In this document: positions 28,701-36,242 of the stretch, piece after piece
Layout: each line of letters starts with the position of its first letter
How positions within the stretch are numbered: the first letter of the stretch is position 1
DNA from: Elusimicrobium sp.
GTDB lineage: Bacteria; Elusimicrobiota; Elusimicrobia; Elusimicrobiales; Elusimicrobiaceae
Reading direction: 5' to 3'
Assembly (NCBI GenBank): GCA_015062115.1
Contig: SUVG01000001.1
Span: 62,001-126,000, forward strand
Length of the DNA stretch: 64,000 nucleotides
The notes under the pieces: model-generated
What the model was told of the DNA's origin: nothing
The model's input: only the letters and a program-made list of their open reading frames with translations
Databases searched by the model: none
Translations under genes and position numbers: made by a program

Positions 28701-31700
28701 GCACCCCTTCGCGGAAGATTTTATCCCAAGAACCGGGCCCGCCGGCAGCAATACCGCTGATAACTACATTTTTGGCAGTGGCAGGCACTCCTTGAGCCGG
28801 AGCGGTTTGACACACGCACGGAGTATTCGCTTTAACGGTACCTTCGGTTTTTTCTACTGCGGTAGCGTTGCCGGTTACCCAACCCGTAAAAGCGGGGTTG
28901 TAAGTGGCATTGTTACCAAACATATCGGTACCCGTCCAATCCAAAGCGATACCGGAAGAAATCAAGTTGGCGAACAAGTCGTTAAATTCCACAATGCCGC
29001 CTTTTTTGGGGTGATTGGAAGCCAACACTTTGATGTCTTTTTTATCGGCTAAAGTGTTGGAAGCCAAAGCGGAAAGCACACGTTTCGGCCCGCATTCCAC
29101 AAACAAGCGTACGCCGGAATCGTAAGTGGTTTTAAGTTGTTTAATCCACTCCACGGAATGAGAAATCTGCGTGACCATTAAGTCTTTGATTTTTTCCGGA
29201 TCGTTCGGGTAGAATTCCGCCGTTACGTTCGTAGTAATCGGCATTTTGGGGGAGTTAAACTGAAGCGTATCTAAGAAAGCACGATACTGCGGCATGGCCG
29301 GTTCGATGATGGCGGAGTGGAAGGCGTGAGAAACCGGAATTTGTACCGCTTGGATACCCATATCCGTAAACATTTTAATGGCATCATCAATCGCTTTGGA
29401 AGCACCGGCAATTACGGTTTGGGTGGGGCAGTTTTTGTTGGCTACGGCCACATAACCGTTCACGCGGGCGAGTTCGGGTTCTACTTTTTCCACCGTCGCG
29501 GCGATAGAAGCCATTTTACCGTTATCTTCTACTCTGATTTCGCTCATCACTTTTCCGCGGGTGCAAACGGCTTTCAAACCGTTTTCAAAGTCAAAAATAC
29601 CGGCAGCCACCGCCGCGGCATATTCACCCAAACTGTGACCCATTACCACATCCGGCTTAATGCCGAAGGAGGACAACAAGCGCATCATGGCGATGTCGGC
29701 CGTTAACATGGCGGGTTGGGTCATTTCGGTTCTCTTGATGGCGGCTTCGCGTTCGGCAATTTGTTCTTTGGTTTCGCCGGGTTTGCTCCACAAGGTTTCC
29801 GTTAAGGTTTGGCCAATAATATCCGTCAATAAGCGGTCGGCTTCGTCAAAGGTATCTTGTACGATTTTGTATTTGGTGGCCAAGTCTTTCATCATGTCCA
29901 CATACTGGGAACCTTGACCGGGGAACATAAAGCAGACTTTGGGTTTAATTTCGGAAGGAGTAAACGGATAAATACCTTTCATGCGCAAATACAAAGATTC
30001 CTGTTCCCACACATCTTGAGAAGAGGCCGTTTTCTTGAAAAATTCAATTTTTTCTTTCAATTTTTCCGGGCTTTCCACATTGATGGTTACCGCAAATTTG
30101 GCGGGCTTGGCAATGTGGTTTTTGTAAGAAATGCTGGGGAGGTAGGTGGGATCGTATTGAATAGCCACGACGGCTTTATCCAATACATTAAAAAGTTCCT
30201 GTTTTGTGTCGGCAGAAAAAGTTAATACATCACCTTGAATTTTTTCACCGGGCACATGAAGGGTATAGTTGCTGCTCATGTTTACATTCTCCTGTTTGGG
30301 GGTAGCGGGTACAGCACATTGGCAAACTTGGGTTTCTTCGGTTTTCTTGAGTAAACCGTCGTTCATTTCTTCCATTGCCACGTGGAAGTTGGTTCCGCCG
30401 AAGCCGAAGGCAGACACATTGGCACGGCGCACTTTGTCGGTCGTCCAATCCTGCGTTTTGGTAATCACGCGGAAGGGGCAGGTGCTCCAATCCACAATGG
30501 GGTTCGGGGTTTCAAAATTGACAGAGGGCGGCAATACCTTATTATATAAGGCCAGCGAGGTTTTGATTAACGAAGCAATACCGGCCGCGGCTTTGGCGTG
30601 ACCGATTTGGCTTTTTACACTACCAAGCCCAATGGTACCGGGCTTAGCATACGGAGCAAAAATTTCGTTCAGCGCGCCCAATTCCACGGCATCACCTACG
30701 CGGGTACCGGTGCCGTGCGCTTCCACCAGGCCTACTTCGCCGGGGGTATAGTCGAGTTGTTCGAAGGCTTTTTCCACGGCAATTTTTTGACCTTTGGGGT
30801 TAGGAGCGGTAATCCCTTTTCCTTTTCCGTCGGAAGAAGCACCTACCGCACGAATGACGGCATACACTCTGTCTCCGTCTTTTACGGCATCGCTTAAGCG
30901 TTTCAAAATAACCATACCGGCGCCTTCGGCCATTACAAATCCGTTGGCACGGGCATCAAAAGGATAGGAACCCGTTTCGGACAAGGCACCGATTTTGCAG
31001 AATTTAATGTAAGCGGAGGGAGACATCATTTGATCCACGCCGCCGGCAATAGCCATATCAAAATTGCCCATGCGAAGACCATTGACGGCTTGGTCGATGG
31101 CGGCCAAAGAGGTAGCACACGCGGCATCGACGGCAAAGTTAGTACCGTGCAAATCAAAAAGGTTGGCTACACGACCGGGAATTACGTTGGCAAGTTCACC
31201 CGGCATGGAGTCTTCGGTAATGGGAGTGAATTTTTCCCGTACGCCCGCGTCAATTTCATCAATCATTTTTTGGGCGTCTACCGGAGAAAGAGATTTGTAG
31301 GTTGTGGTATTTTTCAAAATTTCATACAAGAACGGGCGGTTCAAGCGAGTGTTGGACATTTCGTTCTTCATGCCGCCCATAGAGTTGCCGATAATGACCG
31401 CGGTGCGGTTATGGTCAAACTCTTTTTTATCGTAGCCGGAATCTTCCAACGCCATACGGGTCGTTTCAATGGCTAAGTGTTGGACGGTATCCATTTGCTT
31501 GGCAATTTGCGGAGGGATACGATATTTTAAGGAATTAAATTTGAAAGTTTCGGGAATAAAACCGCCGATTTTGGAATATAATTTATCTTCGGCTTTGTGA
31601 TCGGGACTGTAGAACAATTTGTAATCCCAATAAGATGCGGGGATTTCGGTGATGCAATATTTACCTTCTTTAATGTTGTTCCAGAATTCGTCTTTCGTTA

Positions 31701-31764
31701 ACGCTCCGGGCATAATAGCGCCAATACCAACAATGGCGATAGGTTCCAGGTTCTTATTTTTCAT
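22723..31764 (-). CDS. Giant PKS / PUFA-synthase-like enzyme: KS-AT-KS-ACPx4-KR-DH
   Basis: A 3013-residue iterative type I synthase resembling PfaA-type polyunsaturated or secondary-lipid synthases. Order: KS1 (about 1-465, Cys216 in DAACATS, then VEAHGTGT and a GHAKAAAG histidine). AT (about 610-900, Ser711 in GHSLGEYAA). A second KS (about 1000-1540, Cys1250 in AACAST, histidines in ISHETY and GFTGHSMG). Four ACP repeats (near 1652, 1769, 1883, 2020) joined by Ala/Pro linkers. A structural sub-domain and active-type KR follow (about 2140-2680, Tyr2596 in SDYASAND). Last is a hot-dog DH (His2765 in DHAIEGTPYVPG). No ER or thioesterase was seen. All four ACP motifs read LGIDT where Ser is expected. 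I start at 31764, after AGGAGATCAA. The product is unknown. Confidence 0.88.
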   Translation of the reverse strand: MKNKNLEPIAIVGIGAIMPGALTKDEFWNNIKEGKYCITEIPASYWDYKLFYSPDHKAEDKLYSKIGGFIPETFKFNSLKYRIPPQIAKQMDTVQHLAIETTRMALEDSGYDKKEFDHNRTAVIIGNSMGGMKNEMSNTRLNRPFLYEILKNTTTYKSLSPVDAQKMIDEIDAGVREKFTPITEDSMPGELANVIPGRVANLFDLHGTNFAVDAACATSLAAIDQAVNGLRMGNFDMAIAGGVDQMMSPSAYIKFCKIGALSETGSYPFDARANGFVMAEGAGMVILKRLSDAVKDGDRVYAVIRAVGASSDGKGKGITAPNPKGQKIAVEKAFEQLDYTPGEVGLVEAHGTGTRVGDAVELGALNEIFAPYAKPGTIGLGSVKSQIGHAKAAAGIASLIKTSLALYNKVLPPSVNFETPNPIVDWSTCPFRVITKTQDWTTDKVRRANVSAFGFGGTNFHVAMEEMNDGLLKKTEETQVCQCAVPATPKQENVNMSSNYTLHVPGEKIQGDVLTFSADTKQELFNVLDKAVVAIQYDPTYLPSISYKNHIAKPAKFAVTINVESPEKLKEKIEFFKKTASSQDVWEQESLYLRMKGIYPFTPSEIKPKVCFMFPGQGSQYVDMMKDLATKYKIVQDTFDEADRLLTDIIGQTLTETLWSKPGETKEQIAEREAAIKRTEMTQPAMLTADIAMMRLLSSFGIKPDVVMGHSLGEYAAAVAAGIFDFENGLKAVCTRGKVMSEIRVEDNGKMASIAATVEKVEPELARVNGYVAVANKNCPTQTVIAGASKAIDDAIKMFTDMGIQAVQIPVSHAFHSAIIEPAMPQYRAFLDTLQFNSPKMPITTNVTAEFYPNDPEKIKDLMVTQISHSVEWIKQLKTTYDSGVRLFVECGPKRVLSALASNTLADKKDIKVLASNHPKKGGIVEFNDLFANLISSGIALDWTGTDMFGNNATYNPAFTGWVTGNATAVEKTEGTVKANTPCVCQTAPAQGVPATAKNVVISGIAAGGPGSWDKIFREGVLDEILSGRNMIEPVDAATQQKQIDKHVEFVIKSKDGNHRFERLTSASQAIKLSAKGGAFDLEKEFGLPAKWVKSMDRSFQLAIAAGMLALKDAGIPLVLYYKPTSTGGYLPDRWGLPADMIDETGVIFTSAFPVANSMMGDLTKRVRGLLNNKTAQEVRAFCDKFIAQISDPALKAEIEAWYQENFKDKEVEPEAFTSEFILKTIIIAHSHFCQWIRARGPATAMSAACASTAQAIAVAQDWIKLGRCKRVIVISADDITNDNVSEWILTAFLASGAATTEADVTKAALPFDRRRNGMIVGMGAVSLIVEDEAEVSKRGMKPLAKLLSAEIANSGFHVTRLDVGHVAHVMNRLVATAEKQYGLNRSDIAKQLVFISHETYTPARGGSASAEAYALKSTFGADVSSVIVSNTKGFTGHSMGAGLEDAIAVRCLNTGLVPPIANFKEADPELEGITLSKGGHYNFKYALRLAAGFGSQLGMTLLEKAWQEGEPRIADTAKHEAWLKEISGQEAPVLEVVQNTLRIKDNYKHGVKPALVMEGSQAFVDKVKAIPAAQPAVAAPVQAPVAAPAPVVETPVVTPVAAPAPVAAPAKALDEATVTKEVVTMVGEKTGYPEDMLDIDLDMEADLGIDTVKQAELFASLREHYGIVQQDGIQLKDYPTIRHCINFVLSNAGASAPAAAPVVTPAPVVETPVVTPVAAPAPVAAPAKALDEATVTKEVVTMVGEKTGYPEDMLELDLDMEADLGIDTVKQAELFAAMREHYGIAQQDGIQLKDYPTIRHCINFVLSNAGASTPVAAPAPVVETPVVSAPVVAPAPVAAPAKALDEAAVTKEVVTMVAEKTGYPEDMLELDLDMEADLGIDTVKQAELFAAMREHYGIAQQDGIQLKDYPTIRHCINFVLSNAGASAPAAAPVVAPVPVVEAPVAAPAPVVEAPIVSTPVVETPVAQPASVAVTTATSKALDEATVTKEVVTMVAEKTGYPEDMLELDLDMEADLGIDTVKQAELFAAMREHYGIAQQDGIQLKDYPTIRHCINFVLSNAGASAPAAAPVAAPAPVVETPVVSAPVVETPAVTPVEEPVAPALAKKPAHVVTEDHISAPTVDALETNPTAPIVRRESLAERPEREGYQGEHCHEKKLRFVTTVADAPLAQRENRRLSKDRTILLFADNSQLIKAYTEEFKELGVKYHVFTTLKTRSKNTSIVNWESYEETEAALKDYAAEDPNVQGIVYLLGATVKKFDKKVSPHNELTKYVMPLFIALRVFEKGLANRADADTFFAVNTKVDGNFGYSTKDEFNPIVGALTGGTSCYRKDVYERTGAIGKLMDFEPTATPDEMAQKTMDEVLHGDMRLLVGTKDNVRSTILSLPVRLNKSKKHFDLAGKTIIFTGSGRGIGAMLSQKIAAQYHSKIIVLDIIELQEKTPLWASMNEAELAALKKQIWEDLKADPTQKATPVLLERAFGRVKDSITLYNNLQKLRELGSEVEYYHCDVMNSSMMKEVCTKIKAKNGRVDGLIHFAGLERSKLIYDKDPAEYYRIFDVKATSFISFLANNIVRDDGFFAFASSIAGKYGNLGQSDYASANDYLAKCALMLSNQGYRAISIAMSAYKNVGMGVRAGVETFLRSNGVDFVDPEDGMQIFLDEIVYGQVPEIVLTGSLGRLDWDKQLKIDWDEIGAEEENGSDDAPQGPAAPATPEVTPAAPVPAATPAVNAVSATHFLGNVTSLQKGSEIHLEKEFNLDSDPYLADHAIEGTPYVPGVMGIETFMETATALTGNVPQGLKDVHFYLPIKLLRNRPQAVRVIGKAAGNEADMEIESDFINSKGVKMGNTRRHFTAKTLGAFTSTWNSVKENAMAGIHAPFTVSKDEIYQKYFHGPSFQVLAGIVRVNKETSLAVYNTTPRPQWNDGPRTLLANPMLIEAAFQCCGFQDMSVEHKMTLPDGIAEVAVLKNQVPPAQLYLYGVNRGNTADGKTLHDAYVFDANGEVWVEIHGYQAIGQ
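25575..26940 (-). repeat. Four tandem ACP-coding repeats with Ala/Pro linkers
   Basis: Within the giant synthase, four ~250-bp ACP segments lie at about 26687-26932, 26333-26582, 25997-26240 and 25575-25832. They are nearly identical in DNA from KALDEA to CINFVLSNAGAS, separated by Ala/Pro/Val-rich linkers of 20-50 residues. Copies 2-4 (lower coordinates) are closest to each other. Such arrays change copy number by recombination. Confidence 0.9.
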
Positions 31765-32025
31765 TTGATCTCCTGCTGCAAATCCTCTTTTCAATTTGCA
31801 ACTATATAGATATATTTTATTAAATTAAGCAGGAGCAAACAAATTTTGGGAACATTTTTTTGTAATTAGGGTTGACAAAATTTAATTCAGTCTGTCAGGT
31901 TTTTACTATTTTTCACCTTGTTTTTTTGCCTTCTCGTCTAAAACAACAAATCAAACAGATGGCGTTTTTTGCAAATTTACCCTCCTTTTTGCTTTTTTGG
32001 TTGTCTTTGTTTTTCATAAAAAGCA
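31765..32025. other. Upstream region of the giant synthase gene
   Basis: AT-rich, no gene found. On the minus strand a promoter-like TTGTTT, 17 bp, TAAAAT lies about 45-90 bp before the synthase start, followed by a long AT-rich leader. A TGACA...TGTCA inverted pair (31873-31877 and 31893-31897) could be an operator, but it is short and may be chance. Confidence 0.35.
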
Positions 32026-32054
32026 AAACCGTCGCTATTTTTGCGACGGTTTTC
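32026..32054 (-). terminator. Terminator at the end of the lysine operon
   Basis: AAAACCGTCGC (32026-32036) pairs with GCGACGGTTTT (32044-32054) around a 7-nt loop. It lies 20 bp after the last gene (32075) and closes the minus-strand unit that starts with the lysine leader. Confidence 0.88.
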
Positions 32055-32074
32055 AAAAACAAAAAAGGGTGCTT

Positions 32075-32512
32075 CTATTCTTCCGGGTGGCTTTCGGCCA
32101 CTTTCATTTTTTCCAATTCTTCAATCAAACTAAGCAAAGTCGGCTGCAATTTTGTGATGTATTCTTGTTCAAAAGTGCTGATACGTTGTTCCATACGGGC
32201 CAACTGTTTAGCCAAATCTCCGTTTGATTTATCATGCGCCATTTTCAATTCTTCTAAGCGGTAGTGCAACTCTTTCGTTTTTTCCTTCAAGTCCGCCACA
32301 TCCATAGAAGCCCCCCCTTGCAACGATTGCAAAATAGAGGCACGCGGTTTGAAAGCCGGCGGTTGGGAAACGGTTACCACGGTTAAATCTTCCACGGCGG
32401 GTTCAAAATCCGTTTCATGGGCAAGCGCCGCACGGTATTTGGCCGTAAAGACAAACAACAAAATAAAACAAACGGTAAAGCCGATTAGTTGTAAAATGAT
32501 TGTAGTTTCCAT
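32075..32512 (-). CDS. Membrane-anchored coiled-coil protein of unknown function
   Basis: A 145-residue protein not recognised as a known family. One N-terminal TM segment (about 4-23) is followed by a short linker and a coiled coil (about 75-140) rich in Glu, Lys and Leu. It is the last gene of the putative lysine operon, 38 bp after the 80-residue membrane protein, and is followed by the operon terminator. The topology suggests a cytoplasmic coiled coil anchored in the inner membrane. Confidence 0.65.
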   Translation of the reverse strand: METTIILQLIGFTVCFILLFVFTAKYRAALAHETDFEPAVEDLTVVTVSQPPAFKPRASILQSLQGGASMDVADLKEKTKELHYRLEELKMAHDKSNGDLAKQLARMEQRISTFEQEYITKLQPTLLSLIEELEKMKVAESHPEE

Positions 32513-32550
32513 ACTCTTATATTAGCATATTTTTAATTATACTTTGTGGT

Positions 32551-32793
32551 TTAGTTGTCATCTCCCCTGTCAATACGGGTATACGGATCTTTGAAGATGG
32601 AAGCAAGCTTCGAAGGCAAAACACGCACAAAGCGGGAACATAACCACACCCCCCACAATACCATTACCAACACCACAAATCTTCCCGCTGCGGGGTGGGC
32701 ATGGTACCACCTCACAAACCAACCCCATGCAATAAACCCCAAAATAACAACGGCTACCGCAGCATATATCAATTTGTTTTGAGTGTGTTTCAC
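32551..32793 (-). CDS. Small two-TM membrane protein of unknown function
   Basis: An 80-residue protein with a GTG start preceded by AAGGAAAAAGG. Two hydrophobic segments (about 8-28 and 38-56) are followed by a basic, then acidic C-terminus ending DRGDDN. No family recognised. It lies 41 bp after the CofE-like ligase gene and 38 bp before the coiled-coil gene, and is probably co-transcribed with both. Confidence 0.55.
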   Translation of the reverse strand: MKHTQNKLIYAAVAVVILGFIAWGWFVRWYHAHPAAGRFVVLVMVLWGVWLCSRFVRVLPSKLASIFKDPYTRIDRGDDN

Positions 32794-32834
32794 TGCCTTT
32801 TTCCTTGCCCTTTCAACGGGGGAGTCTTTTTTGA

Positions 32835-33959
32835 TTATTCCGTATAGTAATTATCAAAATAACCCGTAATGTAAATAACCGGGGTTCCCTTGTCGCCGGA
32901 ACCGCTGGTTAAGTCGCACAGGGAACCCAACAGATCGGTCAACCGGCGGGGAGTCGTTCCCAAGGCTTGTCCGCCCGTGTTAGATTCCACCGCCTTACGA
33001 ACATCTGCACCGGAGTCAATCAACGATTTTAATTTCGTTTCATGCGGCATACCGCCAAGACCTTCCGTAGCGGCAGGGCTTACAAGAGGATCAGCCAATT
33101 CCCAAATACCGGTGGCAGGGTCTTTATAGGCACCGTCCCCATAGATAAACACTTCCGTATCCACGGCCGTTTTCTCTTTGAGAGCGGCTTGCAAGCGTTC
33201 CACAAAGGTGCGGCAGTCGCGCGGGAAAAGTTTTACGCGGTCTTCGTTGGAATAGTTGGCACCCAACAAGCCGAAATCCGGGTTATAGCCGGCTCCTTCG
33301 CGGCGCGGTTTGGCACAGATATCGGCTAAAGTGTGAACCGTAAAACCGGCTTCTTGAAATTTTTGCGCATATACATGGCGGTTATGCACCGTACATACCA
33401 GCACTTGCCCGCCTTGCGCCTTGCGTTCGCGGATAAAATTATCAATGCCCCACACAAATGAAACGGAAATCTTGTCCGGGTCGATATCCTTATATAATTT
33501 GGCATAATTGGCGCCCGTAATCGGGTGCACAAATTGGAAGTACTCGCTGTCTTCGCCAAAGATGCCTTCCTTATAGGCGTAGGCATCTTGGCAGGACGGA
33601 TTTCCCACTTCGTCCGAAGGCAAGGTAAATACAATGTTTACTTTTCCCTGAATCCCGCGCACGATACCTTTAAGCATGGGCCAAAAACGGTTACGGCTGA
33701 AAATAGGAGAGAAAATAGTTACATCGCCTTGCGGGAAAAGTTCTTTTGTATCGGCGGCGATATCGTCCAGTGTTACAAAATTCCCTTGGCTGCGGGCCAC
33801 CAAAGATTCGGTTACCCCCACTACCCCGCGCGGCTTAAAAACAAAACCTTCTTCCTGAGAGGCTTGCCATAAAGTTTCGGCAATCACGGGTACTAAATCG
33901 GTTCCTTCTTTAATAAGCGGCATACGAATACCGCGGGAAACAACACCACTATAACGCAT
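32835..33959 (-). CDS. CofE-like (coenzyme F420-0:L-glutamate ligase family) protein
   Basis: A 374-residue protein resembling the F420-0:gamma-glutamyl ligase family found in many anaerobes without F420. Features include the N-terminal RGIRMPLIKEGTDLVPVI, then VVGVTESLVARSQGNFVTLDDIA, the glycine-rich FIYGDGAYKDPATGIWELADP and TEGLGGMPHETKLKSL. Family members form amide bonds between an acid and an amino acid using a nucleotide triphosphate. No F420 biosynthesis gene is nearby; it lies in a lysine operon, so the acceptor may be something else. CAGGAG precedes the start. The family call is from memory of the motifs. Confidence 0.7.
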   Translation of the reverse strand: MRYSGVVSRGIRMPLIKEGTDLVPVIAETLWQASQEEGFVFKPRGVVGVTESLVARSQGNFVTLDDIAADTKELFPQGDVTIFSPIFSRNRFWPMLKGIVRGIQGKVNIVFTLPSDEVGNPSCQDAYAYKEGIFGEDSEYFQFVHPITGANYAKLYKDIDPDKISVSFVWGIDNFIRERKAQGGQVLVCTVHNRHVYAQKFQEAGFTVHTLADICAKPRREGAGYNPDFGLLGANYSNEDRVKLFPRDCRTFVERLQAALKEKTAVDTEVFIYGDGAYKDPATGIWELADPLVSPAATEGLGGMPHETKLKSLIDSGADVRKAVESNTGGQALGTTPRRLTDLLGSLCDLTSGSGDKGTPVIYITGYFDNYYTE

Positions 33960-33997
33960 AAAAACTCCTGAATATAAGTTAACAACCGTTCAAATTT

Positions 33998-34165
33998 TTA
34001 CTTCTGTTGGCTTACCACTACAAAGCAAGCGAAAAAAAGCGCACCGTACATACCCACCGTACAAGCGGCACGAACCAGACCGTTTACTCCCGGCCCCCAA
34101 AGGTAGATAACACTACCCAACAAAAGAAAGGTAATAAATCCTGTAATATTCCATTTCAGTTTCAT
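33998..34165 (-). CDS. Small hydrophobic membrane protein (55 residues)
   Basis: A short frame between lysC and the CofE-like gene. It starts with ATG 8 bp after lysC, preceded by a clear AGGAAG ribosome site. It encodes a basic N-terminus (MKLKWN) and two hydrophobic segments (about 8-24 and 31-51) joined by GPGVNG. No family recognised. Tight spacing, ribosome site and protein-like composition support a real gene; function is unknown. Confidence 0.6.
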   Translation of the reverse strand: MKLKWNITGFITFLLLGSVIYLWGPGVNGLVRAACTVGMYGALFFACFVVVSQQK

Positions 34166-34173
34166 ATTTCTTC

Positions 34174-34902
34174 CTATTTAATAACGGTACCCGTTTGACC
34201 TGTTTGATAATGCACGATACGAATTTCCACCCCTTTTTCTTTGGCTAAGCGCACAGCATCGGGGTGGAGCACATTGGCACCGTTCAAGGCCAACTTATAC
34301 ATTTCGTCAAAATCTAAAACTTCGTATTTTTGGGCCTTTGTGTCTTTGTTGGGGTCTGCGGAATAAACGCCGTCCACATCTTTTACCATTTCTACATGGT
34401 CAGCCCCTAATTGAGCGGCCAAAAACACGGCCGACACATCGGATCCGCCGCGCTTAAGCGTGGTGATTTCTTTGTTTTCGCCAATCCCTTGGAAACCGGC
34501 CACTATCGGCACATGGCCTTCTTGCACTTCTTTTACCAAACGGTCTCCTTTAAGGGACAGAATATCGGCCCCCGTATGCGTGCAGGTAGTAATAAGGCCG
34601 ATTTGGGAACCCGTTAAAGATACGGACGGTACCCCTTGGGCACGCAGAGCAATGGAAAGAAGGGCCACGCTGACACGCTCCCCGGTGGTAACCAGCATAT
34701 CCAATTCCCGTTTATCCGGATTGGGAGCAATGCTGTAGGCATGGTCTAAAAGAACATCGGTTAAATTCCCGTTAGCGGAAGCCACCACCACCGGAATATA
34801 ATTATCCTCGTAGCGGGACTTAATCAATTCCGCCGCCATTAAAAGTTTTTGTTTGTTGGCCAGCGTATTGCCGCCAAATTTCATGATGCAAATTTGTCTC
34901 AT
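34174..34902 (-). CDS. lysC: Aspartokinase catalytic domain, lacking ACT regulatory domains
   Basis: Phosphorylates aspartate in the first step of the lysine/threonine/methionine pathway. The kinase fold is complete: MKFGGNTL, TTGERVSVALL, TLKRGGSDVSAV and KDVDGVYSADP. The protein ends at 242 residues, right after the catalytic domain, while usual aspartokinases continue ~150 residues with two ACT domains that bind lysine or threonine. It may therefore escape allosteric feedback, leaving control to transcription; a lysine attenuator precedes the operon. I start at 34902, after AGGACAAAAT, 8 bp behind lysA. The frame extends to a GTG at 34920, which would overlap lysA and is less likely. Confidence 0.88.
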   Translation of the reverse strand: MRQICIMKFGGNTLANKQKLLMAAELIKSRYEDNYIPVVVASANGNLTDVLLDHAYSIAPNPDKRELDMLVTTGERVSVALLSIALRAQGVPSVSLTGSQIGLITTCTHTGADILSLKGDRLVKEVQEGHVPIVAGFQGIGENKEITTLKRGGSDVSAVFLAAQLGADHVEMVKDVDGVYSADPNKDTKAQKYEVLDFDEMYKLALNGANVLHPDAVRLAKEKGVEIRIVHYQTGQTGTVIK

Positions 34903-34910
34903 ATTTTGTC

Positions 34911-36161
34911 CTATAACCACGGAGCTACCGCGTGGCCGGAAAGCATCTCTTCGTAAGAAGTCCGCTTCCGCACGACGGCAAACTCGCCGCCGCGAACCAT
35001 CACTTCGGGCACTAACGGGCGGAAATTATAAATGGAAGACATCGCCGCGCCATAAGCCCCAGCACACATTATAGCAAGTAGTTCGCCCGCTTGGGTAGGC
35101 TCAATAATACGCGCATGGGCAAAAACATCTCCCGATTCGCAAATCGGGCCGACGATATCGGCAATGATGGGGGCTGTGCCGTGTTTGGTAACGGGCAAAA
35201 TAGTGTGCCACGCATCATATAAGGCCGGACGAATCAAATCGTTCATACCCGCATCCACAATAATAAAATTCTTTTCCCCGTTGGTTTTGTTATACACCAC
35301 TTCCGTAACCAAAATACCGGCGTTTCCCACAATAGAGCGCCCCGGCTCCACAATAATATGTTTATTCAGGTGCCCGAGCGTTTCTTTGACCACTTGCGCA
35401 TAGGCCGCACAGGTGGGCGGGAGTTCCACATTATAGTTAATTCCCATACCGCCGCCTAAGTCGATATTGCTAATTTCAATACCTTCCTTTTCCAGTTCTT
35501 GTACCATAGAAGCAATTTTGGTAAATGCCAGACGGAAAGGTTCCACATCTAAAAGTTGTGAGCCGATATGCACCGCAATCCCCGCGATACGCACTCCTTC
35601 CATTTGTGCGGCACGGCGGTAAAGCGACAGGGCCTCTTCCCAAGCCACCCCGAATTTATTTTCTTTTTTACCCGTTGTAATTTTTACATGGGTCAACGCA
35701 TCTACATCGGGGTTTACCCGCAGGGCCACATTGGCTTTTTTGCCTTGTTCTACAGCCAAGCGGTTGATGAGTTCCAGTTCGGCTTCGGATTCGGCATTGA
35801 TTTGCAAAATATTCATTTTAATTGCTTCCGCCAATTCTTCCCGCGTTTTCCCCACACCGGAAAAAACAATTTTGTCCGCCGGAATACCCGCCTTCAACGC
35901 CACATACATTTCCCCGGCCGACACCACATCGGCCCCTCCCCCCAGGCGGGCCAAGGCAGCCACCACGCTTAGATTGGGGTTGGCCTTTACAGAGTAACAA
36001 ATGGTGGCGTTTTCGTCGGCCAGTGCGCGGCGGTAAGCGTCAAAATTGCGGGTCAATTTTTCCGTAGAGTAACAATAAAAGGGCGTACCGACTTGTTCAG
36101 CTATTTTTTTGATGGAAACTTCCTCCGCGCGAAGTTCTCCGTTTTGGTAATGAAAGCACAT
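34911..36161 (-). CDS. lysA: Diaminopimelate decarboxylase
   Basis: A PLP enzyme (416 residues) that turns meso-diaminopimelate into lysine, the last step of the pathway. It shows the fold III PLP lysine in CYSVKANPNLSVVAAL, the HIGSQ motif, GGGMGINY and the C-terminal CESGDVF and GAYGAAM motifs. The start at 36161 follows AAAGGAGAAAATACT; an upstream in-frame extension would reach into the attenuator hairpin and is unlikely. It is the first large gene after the leader peptide and terminator, and the only route to it from the visible promoter passes that terminator. Confidence 0.96.
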   Translation of the reverse strand: MCFHYQNGELRAEEVSIKKIAEQVGTPFYCYSTEKLTRNFDAYRRALADENATICYSVKANPNLSVVAALARLGGGADVVSAGEMYVALKAGIPADKIVFSGVGKTREELAEAIKMNILQINAESEAELELINRLAVEQGKKANVALRVNPDVDALTHVKITTGKKENKFGVAWEEALSLYRRAAQMEGVRIAGIAVHIGSQLLDVEPFRLAFTKIASMVQELEKEGIEISNIDLGGGMGINYNVELPPTCAAYAQVVKETLGHLNKHIIVEPGRSIVGNAGILVTEVVYNKTNGEKNFIIVDAGMNDLIRPALYDAWHTILPVTKHGTAPIIADIVGPICESGDVFAHARIIEPTQAGELLAIMCAGAYGAAMSSIYNFRPLVPEVMVRGGEFAVVRKRTSYEEMLSGHAVAPWL

Positions 36162-36182
36162 AGTATTTTCTCCTTTTGCAAT

Positions 36183-36213
36183 AAAAAAACCTCCGCTTAC
36201 AATTAAGCGGAGG
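36183..36213 (-). terminator. Attenuator terminator in the lysA leader
   Basis: A perfect 10-bp stem (CCTCCGCTTA/TAAGCGGAGG on the minus strand), ATTG loop and T7 tail end 22 bp before the lysA start and lie after the leader peptide stop. The loop and upper 3' arm (AATTGTAAGC) are exactly complementary to GCTTACAATT near the end of the leader ORF (36257-36266), so a competing antiterminator can form. Confidence 0.88.
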
Positions 36214-36242
36214 TCATGCAAATTTATAAATTTTAGGTGGCT

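Noticed and set aside
22747-31476. Many long plus-strand frames opposite the giant synthase gene
   Set aside because: They are antisense shadows of a GC-biased gene; composition is low-complexity (Gly/Arg/Phe/His) and none has a promoter or ribosome site.
34007-34198. Plus-strand frame of 63 codons opposite the lysC/CofE-like gap
   Set aside because: It lies antisense to the 55-residue membrane protein gene at 33998-34165, which has a better ribosome site and protein-like composition.
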